From Corynebacterium sp. HMSC078H07 (GTDB taxonomy: Bacteria; Actinomycetota; Actinomycetes; Mycobacteriales; Mycobacteriaceae), in the NCBI RefSeq assembly GCF_001812805.1, contig NZ_KV810467.1, positions 37,008 to 101,007 of the forward strand: a DNA stretch of 64,000 nt. The letters run 5' to 3'. Below, one piece after another: positions 1 to 8,457 of the stretch (positions within the stretch are counted from its first letter, which is position 1; each line of letters begins with the position of its first letter). The position numbers and the translations under genes are program-made. The notes beneath the pieces were generated by a model, which was not told the DNA's origin, made no database searches, and saw only the letters and a list, made by a program, of their open reading frames with translations.

Positions 1-1077
1 GAGGGCTTGGCGGAAGGTGGACAGCGGCAGGCGCCGGTGCCCAATGGAGGTGTCCTCCCGGCCCAAGAATTCCGAGATCATCGCGGCGCCCAGAACGCAT
101 GTGGTGGTGACCTTGATGCCGCCCGCAGTACCGGCGGAGCCGCCGCCGATGAACATCAAGATGTCCGTCACCATCAGCGTCAACGGGTGCGCCTCACCGT
201 AATCGATGGCGTTAAAACCTGCCGTTCGGGGCGAAGCGCTCATGAAGAAGGCGTTGATCAGTTTCTGGCCCAGCGGCATTCCATGCAGCACACCGGAACC
301 CTCGGAGAGGAAGAAGACCACGGTGCCACCCAGCAACAAGAACGCGGTGGCGCCCAGCGTCATCCGGGCGGTCATGGACATGCGGTGAATGCGGGGCGTG
401 CCGCCGCGCCAGCGCGTTAGCCGTGCGCGGGCCCGTCGCACGAACTCCGCCAGCATGGGATAACCCAAGCCACCGATGATCAGGGCGAAGGCAAGGGGAA
501 GGAGGATCCAGCCATCAGCAGCGAAGGAGATAACGCTGTCTGAATAGGTACTGAAACCTGCGTTATTGAAGGCCGAAATGGCGTGGAACACTCCTTCCCA
601 CGCTGCTCGCCCTGGTGCCACGCCGTGTTCGGTGGCTAGGCGCACGCCGATGAACACAGCGACGATGGCCTCGCAAATCAGGGTCATGACCACGGTAAGC
701 AAGAGCGCGCGGCGAATGCCGCCGGAGGCCACGGCGCGGCCCTCCGCAGCCATGGTCCGGCGGGCTTTGAAGCTGATACGGCCGGTCAACAGCATGCCCG
801 ACAGCGACGCCAAACTCATGATTCCAAGGCCGCCCAACTGGATGAGCGCGATGATGACCGCTTGGCCGAAGGAGGTCCAATAGGTACCCGTGTCCTCCAC
901 TACGAGGCCCGTCAAAGAGACCGCCGAGGTCGCCGTAAACAGCGCCGGCAGGAACGGTGTCCACTGCGGAACGTTGGCGGAAATCGGCAGCATCAGCAGC
1001 AGCGTTCCCACGAGGATGAGCAGGATAAAGCCCACGGCGGTGAGCCGAGCCGGGCCCAGGAAATGACCGCGATTCAC
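1..1077 (-). CDS. TrkH/KtrB-family potassium uptake membrane subunit (3' end outside window)
   Basis: This is the ion-translocating membrane subunit of a Trk/Ktr potassium uptake system, which would work with a cytoplasmic TrkA/KtrA NAD-binding partner that is not visible here. The minus-strand translation shows the four K+-channel-like pore loops in order: TATSAVSLTGLVV (residues 48-60), ISAFNNAGFST, SASPRTAGFN and GGGSAGTAGGIK, each followed by hydrophobic helices. The start is GTG at 1077, because an in-frame TGA lies only three codons upstream. About 359 codons are present, and family members usually have about 450, so the C-terminus lies beyond base 1. The family call is secure. TrkH versus KtrB cannot be separated without the regulatory partner. 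Confidence 0.9.
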   Translation of the reverse strand, partial: MNRGHFLGPARLTAVGFILLILVGTLLLMLPISANVPQWTPFLPALFTATSAVSLTGLVVEDTGTYWTSFGQAVIIALIQLGGLGIMSLASLSGMLLTGRISFKARRTMAAEGRAVASGGIRRALLLTVVMTLICEAIVAVFIGVRLATEHGVAPGRAAWEGVFHAISAFNNAGFSTYSDSVISFAADGWILLPLAFALIIGGLGYPMLAEFVRRARARLTRWRGGTPRIHRMSMTARMTLGATAFLLLGGTVVFFLSEGSGVLHGMPLGQKLINAFFMSASPRTAGFNAIDYGEAHPLTLMVTDILMFIGGGSAGTAGGIKVTTTCVLGAAMISEFLGREDTSIGHRRLPLSTFRQAL

Positions 1078-1169
1078 AGCGGTTCAGCCTACCGCTGGAT
1101 GCCGTCTCACGGGACCCCACAAACCTGTGAATATCTCCACAGTTTTATGTAAATAGCATCGGCGGAGCG

Positions 1170-3218
1170 CTACATCAGCTTGGTCTTGTCCAAGGTCTCC
1201 ACCCAGCCGTTGGTGAACTTCTCCAACGGCTTGTGGAAGACCACGCCCAGAACCAGCATCGGTACAGCAAAGAGCAGCAAGCACAGCAACGCCAGCCAGT
1301 AATCACCGTGGTAGGTTCCGGCGATGGCCGCGCGGAAAGCACGGATGGTATAGGTCGCCGGCAACCACGGGCTAATGTTCTGGAACCAGTCCGGGAGCAC
1401 CTGCAAGGGGTAGGCACCGCCCGACGACGATACTTGGACCACCAGCATGAGCACCGCCAAGGCTTTGCCTGCGTTGGCGAAGGAGACCACGAAGGTGTAG
1501 CAAATCAGCATAAAGATGAGCGAGCTAACCCAGCCCGCCAACAGCATGAGAATCGGGTGCGCGGGCTCGATGCCCACGAAGAAGATAAGGCCCAGAATCA
1601 GCATCGTCGACTGCACGAGGCCAACCGCGGCAAACATTCCGAAGCGGCCGAAGAAGCGCTGCATCGGCGAATATGTATCCTTATCCACCACATCCGTGCG
1701 CACGCTCACCGCAGTCAGCAGCGCACCCACCCACAGCGCCAGCGCCGTGTACATCGGCGTCATGCCGGCGCCGAAGCTCTTAACCGGGTAGACCGCTTGC
1801 CTGTCGACGTCCACCGGCGCCGCAATCGCACGCGCCAAGGCATCCGGATCGGAACCAATGAGGTCCGCCAACTTCTTCAGGTCACCAGATGCCGCAGCGG
1901 AGTCGATATCCTTCCGCAGGTCGCCGAACTTGTTGGCCTTATCCTGCAGGCCAGAGGCGAGCTTCTGTACCGCATCCCGAGCATCCGTCAGGGAAGAGGA
2001 ATCAATGGTGACGGGAGTCTTCGCGGTATCCAGATCCGCGCTCACCTGGCCCAGGGAGTCCTGCAGCGCACGCAGGGATTCACGCAGACCAGAGGTGGAG
2101 ATTCCCTCCACTGCCTTCTTGGCATTGTCGATGCTGGAGAGATCCGGCTTCGTGGGTTCGGGAGCATTCGCGGCCGCAGTGAGGCGCGCGTGGAGAGTGC
2201 GCTGCGCGTCGATGGCCTCCTCGATACGGCTGAGCGCCTTCTCTTTATCCCCGGCAGGAATTGGCAGGGCCTCAATGTGGCCGTGCAGGTTCTGATACTG
2301 GGCAATGGTGCCTTCTACCTGGCCGGCCAAGGTGTTGAGCGCGGCGACGCGGTCGGCGCGGGAGGCGGAGGCGTCGGCGTAAAGCGCATCAATGCGTTGG
2401 CGCACCACGTCATAACTAGCGCTGGTGGCATCGAGCGATTGCTGCAGCGCATCCGTGGACACGTTCAGTGAGGAAGACTGAATCTCCGGAAGCTGCAGGT
2501 CCGCCGAGTCCGCAATGCGCTGGGCGCTTTCCATGAGCGGAACCGCGGTATCCACGAGTCCAGCCAGGGAGCGCGCGGTACGGGCGGCCATATCGAGCTG
2601 GGTCTGCACGCCATCCGCGCGCGCCTGCATCCGGTCCAACACAGCCTTGGTATCACCCTGGCTCAAGAAATCGGAGAGTGAGGTGACCAGATCGAAGGAG
2701 ACGTCACCGACCGTCGTGGTGAAAGCTTCAGCCACTTGAGCCGACACGCCCTCTGCGCCTTGACCGGTGATCTTCGGCGCCAGCGCGTTCTTCTTCTCAT
2801 TCATATAGAAGGATAAATCCGCGGGCTGGGAACCATCCGTGTAGAAGTTCATCATGTCGGTACTGAAGTCTTCCGGGAGCACGATGGCTGCGTAATACTC
2901 ACCGGACTTGGTACCTTCAATCGCCTCATCGGAGGTGGTCACAACCCAATCCAGCTGCTCGTTCGCTCGCAGCTCATTGAGCACCTGGTTGCCTACGTTG
3001 ATGGGCACCGGCAGCAGATCGCTCTCATAGCCGGTGTCCTTGCTGGCCACCGCCACTTTGAGCTGGCTGGTGTTATCGAAGGGATCCCAGCTAGCCAACA
3101 CGTTGAACCACGTGAACAGCATCGGGATCACAATAAGGCCAACGAGCATCACAGCGCCCATCACGTTGCGGCATGCGGTGCGCATGTCGTTGAGGAAAAG
3201 ATCAAGTGTTCCACGCAT
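1170..3218 (-). CDS. YhgE/Pip-family membrane protein (second gene of pair)
   Basis: This 682-residue protein of the YhgE/phage-infection-protein (Pip) family has an ABC-2-like membrane topology. One N-terminal transmembrane helix (about residues 19-40) is followed by the family signature of a Trp-Phe-Asn segment and then WDPF. A long extracytoplasmic region rich in Ala, Asp and Gln with coiled-coil character (about 180-460) comes next, then about five C-terminal membrane helices from residue 490. The start ATG shares its A with the stop of the upstream Pip gene (TAATG), so translational coupling is likely. Pip is a phage receptor in Lactococcus and EsaA relatives serve type VII secretion. 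The role in corynebacteria is not established. Confidence 0.85.
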   Translation of the reverse strand: MRGTLDLFLNDMRTACRNVMGAVMLVGLIVIPMLFTWFNVLASWDPFDNTSQLKVAVASKDTGYESDLLPVPINVGNQVLNELRANEQLDWVVTTSDEAIEGTKSGEYYAAIVLPEDFSTDMMNFYTDGSQPADLSFYMNEKKNALAPKITGQGAEGVSAQVAEAFTTTVGDVSFDLVTSLSDFLSQGDTKAVLDRMQARADGVQTQLDMAARTARSLAGLVDTAVPLMESAQRIADSADLQLPEIQSSSLNVSTDALQQSLDATSASYDVVRQRIDALYADASASRADRVAALNTLAGQVEGTIAQYQNLHGHIEALPIPAGDKEKALSRIEEAIDAQRTLHARLTAAANAPEPTKPDLSSIDNAKKAVEGISTSGLRESLRALQDSLGQVSADLDTAKTPVTIDSSSLTDARDAVQKLASGLQDKANKFGDLRKDIDSAAASGDLKKLADLIGSDPDALARAIAAPVDVDRQAVYPVKSFGAGMTPMYTALALWVGALLTAVSVRTDVVDKDTYSPMQRFFGRFGMFAAVGLVQSTMLILGLIFFVGIEPAHPILMLLAGWVSSLIFMLICYTFVVSFANAGKALAVLMLVVQVSSSGGAYPLQVLPDWFQNISPWLPATYTIRAFRAAIAGTYHGDYWLALLCLLLFAVPMLVLGVVFHKPLEKFTNGWVETLDKTKLM

Positions 3219-5758
3219 TAGTTATCCCCCTCCGTGGACTCCGCGCCGATGCTGGACGGATGAATAAGGTCATCTTCATCCAACGTCACGAGCTCCGCGG
3301 ACTGTTTCAAGCTGATGCGCAGGTACTCCAGGGTGACCGCGGCGACAATGATGAGGAAGCACCACGCCGTCCAAATGCCCAAGAGCAACGGCTTCTGGTC
3401 GGGCAAGAGGCCCGAGACAACAATGAGGATGACCACGCCGACAACGCCCGCGATGGCCACCATCTTGAGCCAATACCCCCAGTTATGAGCGCGACGGTCC
3501 AAATCCCTCTTGAGGCCACTGCGGCTATCCAGCGCCTGGATGACGTCCGCGATGCGGTAGCCGGAGCCCACAACCTGCACGTTTTCATAGTCGAAGAGCT
3601 CGGTGTCCTTCAGCTCGCGGTTGAAGATGACGTTGAAGTGCGCCAACGCCTTGCGCAGTAGAAGGCCGAAGACGAAGAAGAGAATGAACATGAAGGCGAG
3701 CACGCCCATCTTCTTGAAGTAATGGTCGCCGTAGAACCCGCCGATGGTTTCGCGCATGGCGTCAATGCCGTACGTGAACGGAAGCAGCGGGTAGATGCTG
3801 TGGAAGAAGCTGGGCAGCAGCTCAATCGGGTACAGGCCCGACGCACCTGGAATCTGAATGATGGCAAAGACCACGCAGAGGCCGCGGCCGAGGTGACCCA
3901 GGGACGTCGACAACCCATAGATAATGCTCAAGTAGGCCAGTCCCACGAGCACGCCCGTCAGGATGAAGACAGGCGCGTTCACGGTCTGCACGCCGATGAG
4001 CAGATCACCCACGGTCACCGTGACGGCCTGGATGATGACCATCAGGGCCATGAGGAGGAAGCGGCCCAAGTAGGCCTGGCCCACCGTGATGCGGTCGAAG
4101 CCCTCCTTATCGACCTCAACCCGGAAGATCACCATGAGGACGAAGGCACCAATCCACAGAGAGAGGTTAGTAAACAGCGCCGCCATGGCGGAGCCGTAGC
4201 TGTCCACCGGGTACACGGTTTCGGTCTTCAGCTCGATGGGCTCCGCAAAGAATTTACCGATTTCTTCCGCGTCCAGCCCGGTGACATTTTGAACAACTTT
4301 GGAGTTCATCGCAGCCCGCAGCGAACCCACATCGCCCTGCATAGCGCGCAGGCTGTCCTGCAGGGCCAGGAGGTTGGTATCGAAATCGGACAAGGTGTCC
4401 TTCGTGGCGCGCAGCTGCTGGGCCACGCCGTCCAGGAGACCATTGGCCTCCTGCATGGTTCCCTTCTGAGCTTCCAGGGTGGAGCTCAAAGCACTCGCCA
4501 TGGAGCTCAGATTGCTCATGGCACGGTTGATTTCCGGCACGGCGGTGGTCACGGTATCGCGCAGCGTCTGCGACGTGGCCTTGGTATCGGCCGCTGCCTG
4601 GTTGATGGCCTCCGCGCTAGCCTGCACGTTGTCCGCTGCGGCCTGGGTATCCTTGCTCAGCGCAGTCAGGTTCCCCACCAGCTGACGGTTGGATTCATTG
4701 CCCTCATCGAGGCGCTGGATGGCGTCATCAATTTCCTTGGCCACCTGCGGTGAGAGCGTTGCGGAATCGCGCAGGGCTTTAAGCTGCGCAATCGATTCCG
4801 CACTCGCGTCAATAGCAGTGTTCGCCCGCTGCGTGGCGTAATCGAAACGGTCACCGGCCTGGTTCAGGCCAGCTGTGACATCCGCGATGGATTCCTGCGC
4901 CTTGGCGGTACCGTCCGCCACCGCACTTGCACCACTGACGAAGGCACCGGTGGTCTGGTCGGTGAAGTCACCGATGCCCCCTTGGGCCTGCTCGACTAGG
5001 GAGGAGACCTCGGCGAGGGCGGTTTGGGCGTCGCCCAGCGCAGCACTCACATCAGCCACCGTGGACTTGGCGCCCAACGTGGAATCAGCGGCGGCGTCAA
5101 GCTTTCCCTGGATGCGCGCGAGGTTCTCACGGTTGCCGTCAATCTCCTGCGCGGTCTCCCCGAAGGCCGAACTAGTGTTGTTCATCGCGCGCGTGACTTT
5201 TCGCTCGAAGTCGGTACCGGTGTCCTTGATGTTCTCCGCCGCGACGGTGGCCACCTGCTCCTTGAAGGCCGCCGTGATCTGCTTGTCCAGACCTTTGGCA
5301 CCGGCATCCGTGATCTTCACGGCGATGGCATTGTTCTTCTCATTGACGCGGTAGACCAACTGGGGCTGCGTGAACTTCCCGTCGAGCATGCTCACGAGGT
5401 TCTCGCTAAAGTCCTCCGGAATCGTCACCGAGGCATACACGTCCCCCTCTAAAAGGGCTTTCTCGGCTTCGTCGCGCTCAAGGAATTGCCAGCCTAGCTG
5501 GTCATTCTTTTTGAGTTTCTCAATGACCTCACTGCCGACATCTATCTTCCCCGTCAGCTCGTTGTTAGCACCCTTATCCTCGTTGACCACGGCCACCTTG
5601 ATGTTATTGGTATGGCCGTAAGGGTCACGAAAAGCCGCGATGTTCACCCATGAATACAACGCGGGAGTGATGATGAGTCCGATGAGGATGATCCACGCCC
5701 TGGGGACGCGGCCAAGCCTGGCTACATCTCTGATAAAAATCTTCCAACTTTGGCGCAC
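3218..5758 (-). CDS. YhgE/Pip-family membrane protein (first gene of pair)
   Basis: This 846-residue YhgE/Pip protein is the first gene of a two-gene unit whose stop overlaps the next start by one base. An N-terminal membrane helix (residues 20-42, ending WVNIAAF) is followed by a conserved N-domain, with VAVVNEDKGA near residue 58 as typical of Pip. A very long Ala/Asp/Gln-rich coiled-coil stalk spans about 190-490, and six or more C-terminal helices from about 515. It carries an extra hydrophilic segment and helix pair after residue 700 that the shorter partner lacks. The two proteins share architecture but differ in stalk and tail, which suggests a heteromeric pair. Substrate and function are unknown. 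Confidence 0.85.
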   Translation of the reverse strand: MRQSWKIFIRDVARLGRVPRAWIILIGLIITPALYSWVNIAAFRDPYGHTNNIKVAVVNEDKGANNELTGKIDVGSEVIEKLKKNDQLGWQFLERDEAEKALLEGDVYASVTIPEDFSENLVSMLDGKFTQPQLVYRVNEKNNAIAVKITDAGAKGLDKQITAAFKEQVATVAAENIKDTGTDFERKVTRAMNNTSSAFGETAQEIDGNRENLARIQGKLDAAADSTLGAKSTVADVSAALGDAQTALAEVSSLVEQAQGGIGDFTDQTTGAFVSGASAVADGTAKAQESIADVTAGLNQAGDRFDYATQRANTAIDASAESIAQLKALRDSATLSPQVAKEIDDAIQRLDEGNESNRQLVGNLTALSKDTQAAADNVQASAEAINQAAADTKATSQTLRDTVTTAVPEINRAMSNLSSMASALSSTLEAQKGTMQEANGLLDGVAQQLRATKDTLSDFDTNLLALQDSLRAMQGDVGSLRAAMNSKVVQNVTGLDAEEIGKFFAEPIELKTETVYPVDSYGSAMAALFTNLSLWIGAFVLMVIFRVEVDKEGFDRITVGQAYLGRFLLMALMVIIQAVTVTVGDLLIGVQTVNAPVFILTGVLVGLAYLSIIYGLSTSLGHLGRGLCVVFAIIQIPGASGLYPIELLPSFFHSIYPLLPFTYGIDAMRETIGGFYGDHYFKKMGVLAFMFILFFVFGLLLRKALAHFNVIFNRELKDTELFDYENVQVVGSGYRIADVIQALDSRSGLKRDLDRRAHNWGYWLKMVAIAGVVGVVILIVVSGLLPDQKPLLLGIWTAWCFLIIVAAVTLEYLRISLKQSAELVTLDEDDLIHPSSIGAESTEGDN

Positions 5759-5950
5759 TGAAGGCAGTATACCCGTTGAAGCTGCGAGTCTCTAACCTGC
5801 CGAAACCAATAAAGTAACTTCCATGATTAATACTTAAAGGTTGATATGGTTTGCTGAAACAAAACCCTTGCCCCCCCACACACCCCGCCAACTTGTATCG
5901 ACAAACAAAAATTTTCTAACGCTTTCGCTACCCCACTACAATCGGCGGCC

Positions 5951-6340
5951 ATGATTGAAGTCGCAGCCGTCGTCATCCGCAACCCGCAAGGCCACGTGCT
6001 CACCGTGCGCAAGAAATCCTCCACCAAGTACCAGCTGCCCGGCGGCAAGCCTGAGGCGGGCGAGGCGCTTGTCGACGCCGCCCTGCGCGAAGTCGCCGAA
6101 GAAGTAGGCCTCACTCTCGACGCCGAGAACCTCAACGAACTCGGCACCTTCGACGCTCCTGCCGCTAACGAACCGGGCGAGGTCGTCGTCGGCACGATTT
6201 TCACCTGCACCCGCACCGTCACCACCGACGAACCCCACGCCGCCGCCGAAATTGGGGACACCGCCTGGGTAGACCCAGTAGCCCCCGACCGCGAACTTGC
6301 GCACCTGTTGCGCGACCGCGTCTTCCCCGCGCTAATCTAG
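5951..6340 (+). CDS. NUDIX hydrolase
   Basis: This small 129-residue NUDIX pyrophosphohydrolase is of the MutT/8-oxo-dGTPase-like size class. The complete Nudix box (GX5EX7REVXEEXGL) starts at residue 33 with G and the KPEAG spacer and continues through REVAEEVGL, so all metal-binding Glu residues are present. The ATG at 5951 follows about 190 gene-free, AT-rich bases that separate it from the divergent Pip gene. Substrate cannot be predicted from the box. The short length and lack of an extra domain fit a nucleotide-sanitising or general nucleoside-diphosphate hydrolase. It is co-directional with the TetR/DoxX pair, but that pair has its own promoter. Confidence 0.88.
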   Translation: MIEVAAVVIRNPQGHVLTVRKKSSTKYQLPGGKPEAGEALVDAALREVAEEVGLTLDAENLNELGTFDAPAANEPGEVVVGTIFTCTRTVTTDEPHAAAEIGDTAWVDPVAPDRELAHLLRDRVFPALI

Positions 6341-6360
6341 CCGCCGCCTGCCCGGCGCCA

Positions 6361-6416
6361 TTGACCCCGAAACCATCAAGAGCTACTCTTTTGAACATGT
6401 TCACTGAACACGTTCA
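6361..6416 (+). promoter_or_regulatory. Promoter with two tandem palindromic operators for the TetR gene
   Basis: A TTGACC -35 element (6361-6366) lies exactly 17 bp from a TACTCT -10 element (6384-6389). The predicted transcription start falls on or next to the ATG at 6397, implying a leaderless mRNA. Directly over that start lie two 12-bp dyads, TGAACATGTTCA (6392-6403, perfect) and TGAACACGTTCA (6405-6416, one base pair off), separated by one base. This spacing suits cooperative binding of two TetR dimers and autorepression. The promoter elements and dyads are visible; the regulator assignment is inferred from position. Confidence 0.6.
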
Positions 6417-6972
6417 TTCATCGCGTTCGGCCGCCAAAGCTGGCACCGACAGCAAGGTCCTGGCCACCGCCTATGACCTCTTCCTCACCCAGGGCTACGC
6501 CACCACCAGCATCCGGACCATCGCATCCGAGGCTGGCGTCAGCGTGGGAACCGTCATGGGAGTCGGCGACAAACAAACGCTGCTCATCCGCACCATTGGC
6601 CAACACATTTCAGAGCTCCACGACGACATTCGGGGGCAATCCGATAGCCTCCTCGATGTCCTCAAGCCATTCCTCCAGATGTTCACCGGCCACGAAGAAC
6701 TCTCTCGTGCGTTCGGCGCGGCACTCATCCAACAAGGCAACCAAGGCGAAGCGCTCACCGCGCTCAAAACGCTCCTGACGGATGAAATCACCCTGCGTCT
6801 CGGCACCAGACTCAGCAGCGACGATTCGGCCGAGTACTCCAACCTGCTGTACAACGTCTACCTCGGCTTGCTCATCGGCTGGGCCGCCGGAATCTACGAC
6901 ACCGAGCACCTCACATCCCAAGCCGCCGCATCGATCGAACGCCTCAACACCGCATTTGGAGTAACCCAATGA
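6397..6972 (+). CDS. TetR/AcrR-family transcriptional regulator
   Basis: TetR-type one-component repressor of about 191 residues. The N-terminal DNA-binding domain reads from the LATAYDLFLTQGYATTS helix into the HTH core IASEAGVSVGTVM (about residues 36-48), followed by an all-helical ligand domain of typical size. An upstream TTG at 6361 would extend the frame by 12 residues, but it sits inside the predicted -35 element, and the ATG at 6397 matches a leaderless start. The stop overlaps the DoxX-like gene by four bases (ATGA), so the two are co-translated. The regulator probably controls itself and that membrane protein through the paired palindromes at its start. Confidence 0.85.
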   Translation: MFTEHVHSSRSAAKAGTDSKVLATAYDLFLTQGYATTSIRTIASEAGVSVGTVMGVGDKQTLLIRTIGQHISELHDDIRGQSDSLLDVLKPFLQMFTGHEELSRAFGAALIQQGNQGEALTALKTLLTDEITLRLGTRLSSDDSAEYSNLLYNVYLGLLIGWAAGIYDTEHLTSQAAASIERLNTAFGVTQ

Positions 6973-7331
6973 TCCTAGAATCCTCCCCGGCCTGGCCCTC
7001 CCTACTGCTAGCAGCCATTCTACTTGGCGACGCCGCCCTCTCCCTCAAACCAGTCCCCTTTATCGAAGCTTGCCTCAGCGGCGTCAAACTCCCCAAAGAC
7101 TGGTGGTGGGCACTCATTGTCATCAAGTGCCTTGCAGCCACAGGACTCATCGCCGGCCTCTGGTTCCCCGGCGTAGGAATCGCAGCCATGGTTGGCGTCA
7201 TCGCATATTTCTGCGCAGCCGCAGCAGCCCATGTCCGCGCCCACTTCCTCGGCAGCGCATTTTGGGCCAACTGTTTGGGAATGCTCGCGTTCTCCACCGG
7301 CGTATTGGTCCTAACGCTAGTGCTGAACTAG
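6969..7331 (+). CDS. DoxX-like small membrane protein
   Basis: This 120-residue protein has four predicted transmembrane helices, including LLLAAILLGDAAL, WWALIVIKCLAATGLIAGL and GMLAFSTGVLVLTLVL. It resembles DoxX/DoxX_2-type membrane proteins, which in actinobacteria are often linked to redox or oxidative-stress functions. It overlaps the preceding TetR gene by four bases and is almost certainly its co-regulated target. No catalytic motif is visible. The assignment rests on length, helix pattern and the common TetR-DoxX pairing, so DoxX-like is a fold-level call only. Confidence 0.65.
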   Translation: MILESSPAWPSLLLAAILLGDAALSLKPVPFIEACLSGVKLPKDWWWALIVIKCLAATGLIAGLWFPGVGIAAMVGVIAYFCAAAAAHVRAHFLGSAFWANCLGMLAFSTGVLVLTLVLN

Positions 7332-7394
7332 GTGACCAATAATTCTTCGGTTCTGCCCTGCCCCTTTTCGCCATCAAGCACATTCGTCCGATAT

Positions 7395-7742
7395 TTACTT
7401 CTTTTTCATCCCCCATCTCACTATGCCGTTCGTTGCTTCGGGAAGTGGCTGCGGGGAATAGCACTCATGAATTTTGGAAAGAGCAAAATATTCGGAGAAA
7501 GGGATTTGCTCACAATGGACCTTACCTTTTGAATCCCACGCGAAAGCGTTCAAGTCATACCAAGCCTTGAATTGTCGCTGCAGGCAATCGAAACCGTCAA
7601 TTCCAAAGAAACTACACAGCTCGGCAATAGTAAATTCAGCTACAACGCAATCTTCATGCAGCCTAATTCGAACAAAGCTCTCATCGGGATCGATGTTCGC
7701 GTTACTTTCCACATCCCAAATTGGCTCTTTTAGTAACTCCAT
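7395..7742 (-). CDS. Hypothetical protein, AT-rich, near tRNA-Ser
   Basis: This open frame of 115 residues begins MELLKEPIW at the ATG at 7742; a longer GTG start at 7760 is also possible. It is acidic overall, rich in Phe, Trp and Cys, and has no signal peptide or membrane helix. Base composition is clearly more AT-rich than its neighbours, and it sits beside a tRNA-Ser with a duplicated 3' end, so acquisition by transfer is likely. Size, composition and isolation resemble stand-alone immunity proteins, but no family was recognised and no toxin is adjacent. Confidence 0.5.
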   Translation of the reverse strand: MELLKEPIWDVESNANIDPDESFVRIRLHEDCVVAEFTIAELCSFFGIDGFDCLQRQFKAWYDLNAFAWDSKGKVHCEQIPFSEYFALSKIHECYSPQPLPEATNGIVRWGMKKK

Positions 7743-7826
7743 GACGCTCCCAGCCAGCACAGATTAAGCTCAGTGCCTTCATTCTAAGTTCTCTGCTCAC
7801 GGGCTGCCGGCATTCGAAGCGACTGG

Positions 7827-7891
7827 AAACGCAAAATCCCGAGCCACCGGTGAAACGATGACTCGGGTTCTGTAGTTTGCGGAGACGAGAG
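7827..7891. repeat. Direct repeat copy A (partial tRNA-Ser 3' end plus terminator)
   Basis: These 65 bp match 8271-8335 with only three mismatches. They include the last 11 bp of the tRNA-Ser(GCU) gene (GGAGACGAGAG on the plus strand) and the hairpin downstream of it. The rest of the tRNA is absent at this copy, as expected for an attachment-site duplication or a decayed tandem tRNA. Confidence 0.75.
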
Positions 7892-8176
7892 TGTCTGCGA
7901 CTCGTCCGCACCGAAGTGACGGCTGCTGAAAATAAGCCCGTGCGAGGCGCAGCTCTGCCGCTTCTAACGCATTCAGGAGCAGTTCTAGGAGTTTATCTCA
8001 ACCTATGAACAACAGCTGAGGTCGGAACTAGGTCTCAGCTATCGTGTTCAAAGTCCGCATACGGGGCACATTCTCGGCCCGCACAGTTCCCTGTCCCGCG
8101 TAATATCCGTGACGTTGCGGCAACCCGATATTCGGGCTCCAGCCCACAGCCCTGGGTCGCGCACACCTGTCACTGT

Positions 8177-8236
8177 CATTCACGGTAGATAGTGGCTAAA
8201 AAATCCCAAGTTTCTGGCCCTTATCTACCGTGAATG
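8177..8236. repeat. 15-bp perfect inverted repeat
   Basis: Arms CATTCACGGTAGATA (8177-8191) and TATCTACCGTGAATG (8222-8236) are perfect complements around a 30-nt loop. The structure lies between the two copies of the tRNA-associated direct repeat. No U-tract follows either arm, so it is not a standard terminator. It could be the ends of a miniature element or a recombinase or phage-repressor site. Confidence 0.6.
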
Positions 8237-8270
8237 TCGCCTTTAGCCTGAATGTCGGCCTCGGCTCCGA

Positions 8271-8335
8271 AAACGTAGAATCCCGAGCCACCGATGAAAC
8301 GATGACTCGGGTTCTGTAGTTTGCGGAGACGAGAG
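8271..8335. repeat. Direct repeat copy B (overlaps tRNA-Ser 3' end)
   Basis: Partner of 7827-7891 at a constant offset of 444 bp, with three mismatches. This copy is contiguous with the intact tRNA-Ser(GCU), so it is the ancestral arrangement and copy A is the duplicate. Confidence 0.75.
8282..8311 (-). terminator. Terminator downstream of tRNA-Ser(GCU)
   Basis: The stem CCCGAG/CTCGGG, extended by a partly paired CGAT/GATG inner helix around GAAAC, lies about a dozen bases past the tRNA 3' end on the minus strand, followed by a short T-containing tract. It is duplicated with the 65-bp repeat. Confidence 0.5.
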
Positions 8336-8412
8336 GATTTGAACCTCCGGACCTACGCAAGTAAGTCAACTCCTTAGCAGGGAGCCCCATTCGGCCGCTC
8401 TGGCACGTCTCC
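8324..8412 (-). tRNA. tRNA-Ser(GCU)
   Basis: Read on the minus strand, GGAGACG at the 5' end pairs with CGTCTCC at the 3' end, with discriminator G and no encoded CCA. The anticodon arm is CTCC-CTGCTAA-GGAG, giving anticodon GCU (reads AGC/AGU). The long variable arm and the TTCAAAT T-loop fit a class II serine tRNA of 89 nt. Its 3' end is part of the direct repeat described separately. Confidence 0.95.
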
Positions 8413-8457
8413 AGCGATTCGCAATGAATCGTCCATCACTCTACCTGAGCGCTTCCC

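Larger units (their letters stand above)
7743..8270. other. Gene-free stretch between hypothetical gene and tRNA-Ser
   Basis: No convincing coding frame was found here. The stretch holds the first copy of a 65-bp direct repeat (7827-7891), a 7-bp stem AGCTGAG/CTCAGCT with a 13-nt loop (8014-8040), and a 15-bp perfect inverted repeat (8177-8236). It looks like the eroded remainder of an element that used the tRNA-Ser 3' end as a target. No integrase survives in it. Confidence 0.5.

Noticed and set aside
1233..2471. 412-codon plus-strand open frame
   Set aside because: Antisense to a Pip-family gene; composition is Arg/His/Gln-rich with no domain, typical of a shadow.
8196..8390. 64-codon minus-strand frame across the tRNA-Ser
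   Set aside because: It translates through the tRNA itself and one arm of the inverted repeat; not a credible gene.
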